Source: Rubrobacteraceae bacterium
Lineage (GTDB): Bacteria > Actinomycetota > Rubrobacteria > Rubrobacterales > Rubrobacteraceae
Length of the DNA: 6,240 bases
Assembly (NCBI GenBank): GCA_029240775.1
Contig: JARDZQ010000117.1
Coordinates: forward strand, 1 to 6,240
Direction of reading: 5' to 3'
This document shows, in pieces, positions 1-3,942 of this stretch. The position numbers and the translations under genes were made by a program. Below the pieces are notes generated by a model. It was not told the DNA's origin. It saw nothing but the letters and a program-made list of their open reading frames with translations, and did no database searches. Position 1 is the stretch's first letter. Every line of letters starts with the position of its first letter.

Positions 1-196
1 TCAAGTTCTTCTCGATGAGCTTCTGGCGAGCCCGCTTGTCGCCCGCCTTGGCCCTGTTAGAGAGCTCTATCTCCTCGGCGTGCGTGAGCAACTCGCCCTG
101 GCCGATGTGCGCCAGGTACTTGGCCAGCAGCTCGGGGGTCTCCGACTCCCGCCGCGCTCTGGTGGTATCCGGTCTCTTCTCTAAACTCGTCGCCAA
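1..196 (-). CDS. RNA polymerase sigma-70 family factor, N-terminal part (cut by window edge)
   Basis: This is the first 65 codons of a sigma-70 factor; the rest lies beyond the left edge. Sigma factors bring RNA polymerase to promoters and open the DNA. Residues 22-52 (from PELLAKYLAHIGQGELLT through EEIELSNRAKAGD) read as sigma region 1.2. Residues 53-65 (KRARQKLIEKNL) are the start of region 2.1, which continues into the core-binding helices in all RpoD-like factors. Region 1.2 points to a primary or group 2 factor and not an ECF factor. The N-terminus is short (about 20 residues before region 1.2), so a long region 1.1 is absent, which favours a group 2 or short actinobacterial factor over a classical RpoD. 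The start is TTG at 196-194, chosen because AAGGAGG lies five bases upstream. The frame opens further upstream to 244 but without a ribosome site. The gene points away from its right-hand neighbour, so the 197-449 gap is a divergent promoter region. Confidence 0.85.
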   Translation of the reverse strand, partial: MATSLEKRPDTTRARRESETPELLAKYLAHIGQGELLTHAEEIELSNRAKAGDKRARQKLIEKNL

Positions 197-255
197 CTCG
201 CCCTCCTTGAGAAATGCGATTCTACTCAAAATCAGTTTTAGAAACTACTCTTAAT

Positions 256-281
256 TTTCCCTCGAAGCTAGCATCCTAAAC
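256..281 (-). promoter_or_regulatory. Possible sigma-B/F-type promoter for the sigma factor gene
   Basis: On the minus strand GTTTAG (281-276) is followed after 14 bases by GGGAAA (261-256). This resembles the general-stress sigma-B/F pattern (GTTT, 12-16 bases, GGGTAT), with the second element only partly matching. It would give a leader of about 50 bases before the TTG start. No convincing TTGACA/TATAAT pair was found in the 197-300 stretch, although a TAGAAT box lies at 224-219 without a good partner. The stretch is visibly richer in A and T than the rest of the window. This is weak evidence from two short motifs. Confidence 0.2.
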
Positions 282-437
282 CTGTCTCGCCCCTCCTGAG
301 GCGTTGTTCTTCTCCGCCCGCACCTACATATACGTAAGAACGCTGCAGAAGGTTTCCAGGGGCAAGGTCTGGCCGTGATTCAGATCACCGTTGAGGAGTA
401 TCACCGCGGCGTTGGGTGACCAGGCTCGGGACGAGGG

Positions 438-443
438 TATACT
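438..443 (+). promoter_or_regulatory. Probable -10 box of a leaderless promoter
   Basis: TATACT lies six bases before the ATG at 450, matching five of six consensus bases. Transcription would start at or within a base or two of the ATG, leaving no room for a ribosome binding site, and none is seen. The -35 element is poor: TTGGGT at 412-417 has a 20-base spacer. An overlapping GGGTAT (435-440) also resembles a sigma-B -10 box. Leaderless genes are common in Actinobacteria, which supports the reading. Confidence 0.45.
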
Positions 444-449
444 AAAGTC

Positions 450-1379
450 ATGGAGAGCGCCTCCCGCATACCCGACCGGATACGCCAGGATCTCCCGGAC
501 ATCGTGGCTTCGTGGCGGGAGGCCCGGCGCGGGGACGCCGGGGATGGAGCATATTCGCGGCTGACGACCAACATGGAGCAGCTGGTCTCGGTGTTCATAG
601 ACTTCCTACGCAGCCTGGACTCCGTGGAGACCTTCACCCGCGGAGGCGCCGTCAGGAGTCTGGTGGGCGAGATAGCCGAGAACCAGCACGAGCTGGGACG
701 CGACGCGGTCGGGGTCATAGAAGATTTTGCCGCCCTGCGGCGGTGCATCTGGCGTACGGTGGAGAAGGGTGTGGACCTGCCGGCGCTCGGTGGGGGAGAG
801 GTAGCCGCCTTCTTCCTCAAGCTCATGCAGGCCTCCGACTGGGTGACGGAGGCTGGGCTGGAAGCCTTCGACGCGATCGTACAACGCGAGATGGAACAGG
901 CACTCGGCCGGGCTGCGGCAACGGACCTCGTGACCGGGCTGCCAGACCGGGACCAGTTCAGCCGCTTGCTCCTCCCTCAAGCGGTCGCCTCGCACGACCG
1001 GCTCTCGGTGGCCATCTTCGACGTCGCACACTTCACGGAGACCGTCGCGGCAGGCAAGGTCAGGCGCGCGCGGCAGGTCCTGCGCAGGCTCACGGACATC
1101 GTGCGGGAGGCCGCCCCCGAGGATGCCGTCTGCGCCCGCTTCGGCGACGACGAGATCTCCGCGATCATCCCCGGGCATGGCAGCGAGGCTGCCTACCGTG
1201 TGGCCGAGAACGTCCTCGAGCGCCTCGCCGCAGACGACGGAGTCAGCTTCGAGGTGGACGTCGGGGTGGCTGAGTACCCGGAGCACGGGACGAACGCCGA
1301 AGAGCTGATGGGCGAGGTCCTCAAGGCCCTCAAGATGGCCAAGCGCGTCGGTGGCAGCGGCATCGTAGTGGCACATTGA
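450..1379 (+). CDS. Degenerate GGDEF-domain protein with RsbR-like helical N-terminus
   Basis: This is a 309-residue soluble protein with no membrane span. Residues about 8-150 are predicted mostly helical and resemble the N-terminal sensor domain of RsbR/RsbRD-type proteins (inference from pattern). Residues about 157-309 are a GGDEF (diguanylate cyclase) fold, marked by DLVTGLPDRDQF (159-170) and a C-terminal segment with the family spacing (EYPEHG, then ALKMAKRVGG). The active site is altered. The signature is GDDEI at 232-236, so the second Gly is Asp and the Phe is Ile. The metal and nucleotide segment reads DVAHFTETVA, keeping the first Asp (D191) but losing the second Asp and the Lys and Asn-Asp that follow in active enzymes. 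The RxxD inhibitory site is replaced by PEDA. It therefore probably makes no cyclic-di-GMP and may act as a signalling or binding module. The start is the ATG with a -10 box just upstream. The heme monooxygenase gene follows after 13 bases, probably in the same operon. Confidence 0.8.
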   Translation: MESASRIPDRIRQDLPDIVASWREARRGDAGDGAYSRLTTNMEQLVSVFIDFLRSLDSVETFTRGGAVRSLVGEIAENQHELGRDAVGVIEDFAALRRCIWRTVEKGVDLPALGGGEVAAFFLKLMQASDWVTEAGLEAFDAIVQREMEQALGRAAATDLVTGLPDRDQFSRLLLPQAVASHDRLSVAIFDVAHFTETVAAGKVRRARQVLRRLTDIVREAAPEDAVCARFGDDEISAIIPGHGSEAAYRVAENVLERLAADDGVSFEVDVGVAEYPEHGTNAEELMGEVLKALKMAKRVGGSGIVVAH

Positions 1380-1392
1380 TACAGGAGCTCGT

Positions 1393-1707
1393 GTGATAGC
1401 TATCTTCAACAGCCTGCCCGTCAAGGAGGGTGCGGCGGACCGGGTCGTCGAGCGGTTTCGCGAGGGCCGGGGCAACGTCCAGGGCTTCCCGGGCTTTATC
1501 TCCATGGAGGTCTTGAGAGCCGACGACGAGGTGCTCGTCGTTACGCGGTGGCGGGACCGCGAAGCCTTCGAATCGTGGGTTCACAGTGAGGAGTTCGCCA
1601 AAGCTCACGGGCGTGGAGGCTCGGAGGGACTGCTGCGGGGGCACCCCAAGATGAGCTCCTACGAGGTCGCCGTCGAGCGCGAGCCCGAAGCCTACGGCGC
1701 GGATTAG
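1393..1707 (+). CDS. IsdG/MhuD-family heme-degrading monooxygenase (ABM domain)
   Basis: A 104-residue protein with one antibiotic-biosynthesis-monooxygenase (ferredoxin-like) domain filling its length. Members that degrade heme use an Asn-Trp-His triad, and all three are present in the expected places: N6 in the first strand (AIFNSL), W62 (AFESWVH) and H72 (EEFAKAHG). Other family marks are PGF (33-35) and the VTRW strand (50-53). The enzyme probably opens the heme ring to release iron in the cytoplasm, working as a dimer. The exact product (staphylobilin-like or mycobilin-like) cannot be told from sequence. The start is GTG at 1393, with AGGAG five bases upstream. The 13-base gap to the GGDEF gene suggests co-transcription. 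A looser assignment, a general ABM-domain quinol or polyketide monooxygenase, is possible, but the intact triad favours heme. Confidence 0.75.
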   Translation: MIAIFNSLPVKEGAADRVVERFREGRGNVQGFPGFISMEVLRADDEVLVVTRWRDREAFESWVHSEEFAKAHGRGGSEGLLRGHPKMSSYEVAVEREPEAYGAD

Positions 1708-1715
1708 AAGGGCTG

Positions 1716-1847
1716 CTAGGCCCGGGTGGAGTGCACGGGCGCCGCACCACCGGGTTCGTACTCTCCCTTGCCGAGCACCGCGAAGGTAAAGGCGAACAGG
1801 AAGATCAGAACCGCGACCAGGATCACGAATGCCACACGTTCGCGCAC
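1716..1847 (-). CDS. Small single-span membrane protein, function unknown
   Basis: This 43-codon gene starts at GTG (1847-1845) and ends at TAG (1718-1716). Its support is a GAGGAG ribosome site five bases before the start, a promoter further upstream (1944-1972), and a sensible protein. Residues 1-4 (MRER) are positively charged. Residues 5-26 form one uninterrupted hydrophobic helix (AFVILVAVLIFLFAFTFAVL). The tail (27-43) is short and polar, with Pro and Gly. The arrangement suits a membrane-anchored small protein with the N-terminus inside by the positive-inside rule. It lacks a lipobox cysteine, and no clear signal-peptidase site was identified. It is not a recognised family, and partner or regulator roles are only guesses. 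Its end lies eight bases from the end of the monooxygenase gene, so the two converge. It shares its upstream region with the divergent Crp-family gene. Confidence 0.65.
   Translation of the reverse strand: MRERVAFVILVAVLIFLFAFTFAVLGKGEYEPGGAAPVHSTRA
1720..1740 (+). terminator. Possible hairpin terminator after the monooxygenase gene
   Basis: GCCC (1720-1723) pairs with GGGC (1737-1740) and GTG (1726-1728) with CAC (1734-1736), giving a seven-pair hairpin with a two-base bulge and a GAGTG loop. It starts 13 bases after the monooxygenase stop. There is no T-run. The same bases code for the end of the converging minus-strand gene, so the pairing could be incidental. Confidence 0.25.
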
Positions 1848-1943
1848 CCAATCTCCTCTCCGAAGCCCGGTAGTTGCGCCGCCATTCTATACCAACCGCC
1901 GCGACGGGGGCTACGGGAGACCACCGGCGGCTCGATAATGTAC

Positions 1944-1972
1944 AATGTAGCAACGTGTAGCAGTCTCGTCAA
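1944..1972 (-). promoter_or_regulatory. Sigma-70-type promoter for the small membrane protein gene
   Basis: On the minus strand TTGACG (1972-1967) is followed after exactly 17 bases by TACATT (1949-1944). The first matches five of six -35 consensus bases and the second four of six -10 bases. The start site would be near 1937, giving a leader of about 90 bases. The GC-rich leader contains CCGCCG (1896-1901) and CGGCGG (1925-1930), which could form a hairpin. This is the best housekeeping-type promoter seen in the window. Confidence 0.5.
1946..1962 (+). repeat. Direct repeat TGTAGCA x2, ten-base period, possible operator
   Basis: TGTAGCA occurs at 1946-1952 and again at 1956-1962, ten bases apart start to start, about one helical turn. 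The pair covers part of the -10 box and most of the spacer of the minus-strand promoter and lies upstream of the Crp-family gene. A protein bound here would block the small-gene promoter. It does not match the TGTGA-N6-TCACA Crp palindrome, so binding by the adjacent regulator is not indicated by sequence alone. Confidence 0.35.
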
Positions 1973-1995
1973 AAGGGACCCGACATAAGCATCAT

Positions 1996-2004
1996 TGTGA
2001 TAAC
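1996..2004 (+). promoter_or_regulatory. Possible extended -10 element for the Crp-family gene
   Basis: TGTGATAAC reads as TG-N followed by GATAAC, an extended -10 pattern with four of six consensus bases. Transcription would begin near 2011, just before the GAGGGGG ribosome site. No -35 box is evident. Confidence 0.2.
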
Positions 2005-2027
2005 CGGCTCCGATGAGGGGGTTTGAG

Positions 2028-2723
2028 ATGGATATTGATCCCTCCTTCCCCGAGTACACAGAGTTGCAGGAGCAGGAGTGCCGCAAGCTCTTGGGGCTCC
2101 TGGACGACATGGGCATAGCCACCGCTGAACGGACCTACGCGCCGGGAGATGCCGTGTACCGCGAGGGAGAGTACGGCGACGCGCTCTACGTGCTGACCTC
2201 GGGCGTATTGAAGGTCTTCCGGCCGTACTCGGGGAGCAAAGAGGCGACGTTGAGGCTGCTCAGGCCGTGGGACATCTTCGGCCACCTAGCGTTCGAGGGG
2301 GAGGCGAGGCAGCGCGCCTACGTCGAGGCCGTCACGGAGTGCAGGGTTACCAAGGTCCCCAAGGTCTTCGTCGAGCGCGCGATACGCCGCGAGCCGCAGG
2401 TTGCTTTCAGGCTCATGACCCTCTTTGAACTGCGTCTCGTGCAGTACGAGGAACTGGTCAAGTGCCTCTTGCCGCGCGAGACGGAGGTCCGGCTCGCGAA
2501 TTTGCTGCCCCTACTTGCCCAGAAGTTCGGCGAGAGAACGGACGGCGTCGTGACCATAGACCTCCGCCTCACGCACCAGGACCTCGCGGCGATGGTCGCC
2601 TCGACCCGCGAGTCGGTCACAAAGGTGCTCAACGAGATGCGTAACCGGGACCTTATCCAGATCGAGGCGGGCCGCATCACGCTAAAGGACGCGCGCGCCC
2701 TCGCTGAACTCGGACAGCCGTAG
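2028..2723 (+). CDS. Crp/Fnr-family transcriptional regulator
   Basis: A 231-residue cytoplasmic DNA-binding protein of normal family length. Residues about 33-120 form the cyclic-nucleotide-binding-type beta barrel (GDAVYREGEYGDALYVLTSG, then DIFGHLAF). Residues about 123-148 are the dimerisation helix. Residues about 178-225 are the winged helix-turn-helix (LTHQDLAAMVASTRESVTKV), with TRESV as the start of the recognition helix. In the ligand pocket, the FGE glutamate that contacts cyclic-AMP ribose in Crp is His86 (FGHLAF), and the Arg-Ser pair reads Arg-Ala, so normal cyclic-AMP binding is doubtful. The N-terminal cysteine cluster of Fnr is absent. ATG 2028 is chosen because GAGGGGG lies six bases upstream. 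The in-frame ATG at 2013 would add five residues but lacks a ribosome site. The gene is divergent from the small membrane protein gene, a common arrangement for a regulator and its target. Confidence 0.88.
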   Translation: MDIDPSFPEYTELQEQECRKLLGLLDDMGIATAERTYAPGDAVYREGEYGDALYVLTSGVLKVFRPYSGSKEATLRLLRPWDIFGHLAFEGEARQRAYVEAVTECRVTKVPKVFVERAIRREPQVAFRLMTLFELRLVQYEELVKCLLPRETEVRLANLLPLLAQKFGERTDGVVTIDLRLTHQDLAAMVASTRESVTKVLNEMRNRDLIQIEAGRITLKDARALAELGQP

Positions 2724-2892
2724 CTAGTCAGCACGCTTCGGCCTTATAAAGGCCTCGCTTGTCAGCATTTCAGCTTCTTCCTTTCGGGCCTTCCTCGACG
2801 CGTCTTGCGTGACTGCTCGGATAGTGTGCCGGGCCGCGGCTAGAGAGACGACCTGCTGAAAGCGGAGGCGAAGCGTGAGCGTGCTGACTAGC
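2723..2892. repeat. Inverted-repeat element between the Crp-family gene and uppP
   Basis: GCTAGTCAGCACGCT (2723-2737) has its perfect reverse complement at 2878-2892. The match continues inward if a six-base tandem duplication in the right arm (AGCGTG twice, 2872-2883) is removed: CGAAGCGTG (2869-2877) also complements CACGCTTCG (2732-2740). Further inside, TTTCAGC (2768-2774) complements GCTGAAA (2855-2861). The left arm holds a second partial copy, GCTTGTCAGCA (2757-2767), matched by GACAAGC (2894-2900). A direct repeat, ATAGTGTGCC, occurs at 2821-2830 and 2908-2917. The layout suits a MITE-like element of about 170 bp or a long folded leader. No target-site duplication is seen at the ends and no transposase is encoded. 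Confidence 0.5.
2740..2754 (+). terminator. Short hairpin after the Crp-family gene, possible terminator
   Basis: GGCCTT (2740-2745) and AAGGCC (2749-2754) form a perfect six-pair stem around an ATA loop, 16 bases after the stop codon. It lies inside the left arm of the inverted-repeat element. No T-run follows, so termination would have to work without one. Confidence 0.35.
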
Positions 2893-2912
2893 CGACAAGC
2901 TTCTGTCATAGT
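2884..2912 (+). promoter_or_regulatory. Possible promoter for uppP
   Basis: CTGACT (2884-2889) and CATAGT (2907-2912) are separated by exactly 17 bases, each matching four of six consensus bases. The -35 box lies in the right arm of the inverted repeat, and the -10 box overlaps the second copy of the ATAGTGTGCC direct repeat. If used, the repeat element supplies part of the uppP promoter. Confidence 0.3.
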
Positions 2913-2950
2913 GTGCCCGCTGGGTTGGCGAGCGTCGGAGGGCGCCGGAC

Positions 2951-3790
2951 TTGCTGGAGTTTCTCCAAGCGATACTGCTCGGTGTAGTGCAGGGGCTCAC
3001 CGAGTTCCTGCCGGTCTCGAGCTCGGGGCACCTCCTGCTCGGGCAGTATTTCCTAGGCCTCGACCAGGACCGTTTCGGGTTGCCCTTCGACGTGGCGTTG
3101 CATCTAGGCACGCTCGTCGCCGTGGTGATTTATTTCTGGCGGGATCTGCTGAGGATGGCGGGTGCATTCGTGCGCTCGCTCTCACCGGGCGGGAGGGACC
3201 TCGCCGACCCGGATCAGCGGCTGGCGTACCTGATCCTGGCCTCGACCATCCCTGCTGCCCTGATCGGATTCTTTCTCGAGGGCTTCTTTGAGGAAGCCGT
3301 GCGCAGTCCGTGGGTGGTCGTCTTCAACCTGGTGCTGGTCGGCGTCCTCTTTATCGTCGGCGAGGCCGTGGGCAGCAAGACCCGCCGAGCGGACAAGCTC
3401 CGCTTCGTGGAGGCAGTCGGGATCGGTCTCGCGCAGGCAGCCGCGCTCGTCCCCGGCGTCTCACGCTCGGGGGCGACGATCACGCTCGGGCTCTTTCTGG
3501 GTCTGCGCCGGGAGGAGGCGGCCCGCTTCTCCTTCCTGATGAGCGTACCGATCATCGCGGGGGCCGGCTCGTTGCAGCTTGCCGAGGTGGCGGCGGAAGG
3601 GATGAATCGTTCGCAGGCCGCTATGTTCGTGGCCGGGTTCGTTTCCTCGGCGGTGGTGGGGTATCTGGCGATCCGGTTCTTCCTGCGCTTCGTAGTCCAC
3701 CACTCCCTGCGCGCCTTCTCGTACTATCGCTTCGGGCTCGCTGCGGTCGTCGCGGTGCTGCTCCTGCTCGGCGTAGGTGGCGGGTTTTGA
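2951..3790 (+). CDS. uppP: Undecaprenyl-diphosphatase UppP (BacA)
   Basis: A 279-residue membrane enzyme that removes a phosphate from undecaprenyl diphosphate, recycling the lipid carrier for peptidoglycan and other wall polymers. Overproduction is known to give bacitracin resistance. The family motifs are complete. QGLTE (14-18) is the (E/Q)xxxE motif, and LPVSSSGHL (20-28) holds the conserved Ser and His27. PGVSRSGAT (168-176) carries the catalytic Arg172. FSFLMSVPIIAGA (193-205) and FSYYRFG (256-262) are typical late segments. Several hydrophobic segments alternate with short loops, consistent with the usual eight spans, and the length is standard. The start is TTG at 2951, with CGGAGGG ending eight bases upstream; the protein then begins MLEFLQAILLG as in the family. 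The stop codon overlaps a TTG that opens the aromatic-rich leader frame before pheA, so transcription may continue into pheA. Confidence 0.95.
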   Translation: MLEFLQAILLGVVQGLTEFLPVSSSGHLLLGQYFLGLDQDRFGLPFDVALHLGTLVAVVIYFWRDLLRMAGAFVRSLSPGGRDLADPDQRLAYLILASTIPAALIGFFLEGFFEEAVRSPWVVVFNLVLVGVLFIVGEAVGSKTRRADKLRFVEAVGIGLAQAAALVPGVSRSGATITLGLFLGLRREEAARFSFLMSVPIIAGAGSLQLAEVAAEGMNRSQAAMFVAGFVSSAVVGYLAIRFFLRFVVHHSLRAFSYYRFGLAAVVAVLLLLGVGGGF

Positions 3791-3906
3791 CAGCGACCGG
3801 GTTCTTTTGGTACTTTGGTTTCGTTATGCGGGCTGCGGTCTCGGCAACTAGGCGATTTACCGGGGAGGGGCGAGCCCGTCCCGGTTGCCCGCTCCTCCTA
3901 CGCTGA
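3787..3906 (+). CDS. Candidate leader peptide for pheA, rich in Phe, Trp and Tyr codons
   Basis: A 39-codon frame starts at TTG 3787, overlapping the uppP stop as TTGA, and ends at TGA 3906. Codons 6-12 read Phe-Phe-Trp-Tyr-Phe-Gly-Phe (3802-3822), four Phe in seven codons plus both other aromatic residues, in a conspicuously T-rich patch within GC-rich DNA. pheA begins 36 bases after the stop. Attenuation leader peptides of amino-acid operons carry runs of the codon for the regulated end product, and this composition fits pheA. The start is weak: only a GGTGG stretch lies upstream, so translation may depend on coupling to uppP. The same frame is open leftwards inside uppP, but that part is a shadow of uppP. 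A T-rich coincidence in a non-coding gap remains possible. Confidence 0.5.
   Translation: MTATGFFWYFGFVMRAAVSATRRFTGEGRARPGCPLLLR
3796..3898 (+). promoter_or_regulatory. Candidate attenuator: mutually exclusive hairpins upstream of pheA
   Basis: Several pairings compete for the same right-hand segment. ACCGGG at 3859-3864 pairs with CCCGGT at 3880-3885, enclosing GGG-CGAG-CCC. An identical ACCGGG at 3796-3801 can take the same partner. GGAGGGGCGAGC (3864-3875) pairs with GCCCGCTCCTCC (3887-3898) over 12 positions with one G-U and one A-C. GCGGGC (3828-3833) pairs with GCCCGC (3887-3892), and GGCAAC (3843-3848) with GTTGCC (3884-3889). A ribosome halted on the aromatic codons (3802-3822) would cover 3796-3801 and probably 3828-3833, changing which hairpin forms. 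No T-run follows, so the off state could be an intrinsic stop without a T-run or another mechanism. GC-rich DNA forms chance pairs easily. Confidence 0.4.
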
Positions 3907-3942
3907 ACGACGCGTAGACCCTCACCGAAAGGCCGCACACCT

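Noticed and set aside
321..379. Short reading TYIYVRTLQKVSRGKVWP before a stop, faintly like the start of some transposases
   Set aside because: It is too short and without a start codon or flanking repeats; the resemblance cannot be separated from chance.
375..419. 14-codon frame from GTG, stop just before the GGDEF gene promoter
   Set aside because: There is no ribosome site and no regulatory codon run; nothing supports translation.
606..1505. Long open frame on the minus strand (299 codons)
   Set aside because: It is antisense to the GGDEF protein and the start of the monooxygenase, with no domain or ribosome site; it follows from codon bias.
1996..2011. TGTGA half-site as a Crp operator for autoregulation
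   Set aside because: The matching TCACA half-site is absent at the required six-base spacing.
2724..2909. Minus-strand 61-codon frame spanning the inverted-repeat element
   Set aside because: It has no ribosome site before its ATG, no recognisable protein features, and its boundaries coincide with the repeat arms, so it looks accidental.
3310..3786. Upstream part of the plus-strand frame that includes the aromatic leader
   Set aside because: This portion overlaps uppP in another frame and reads as low-complexity Arg/Gly/Ala shadow; only the part after 3787 is proposed as a leader.
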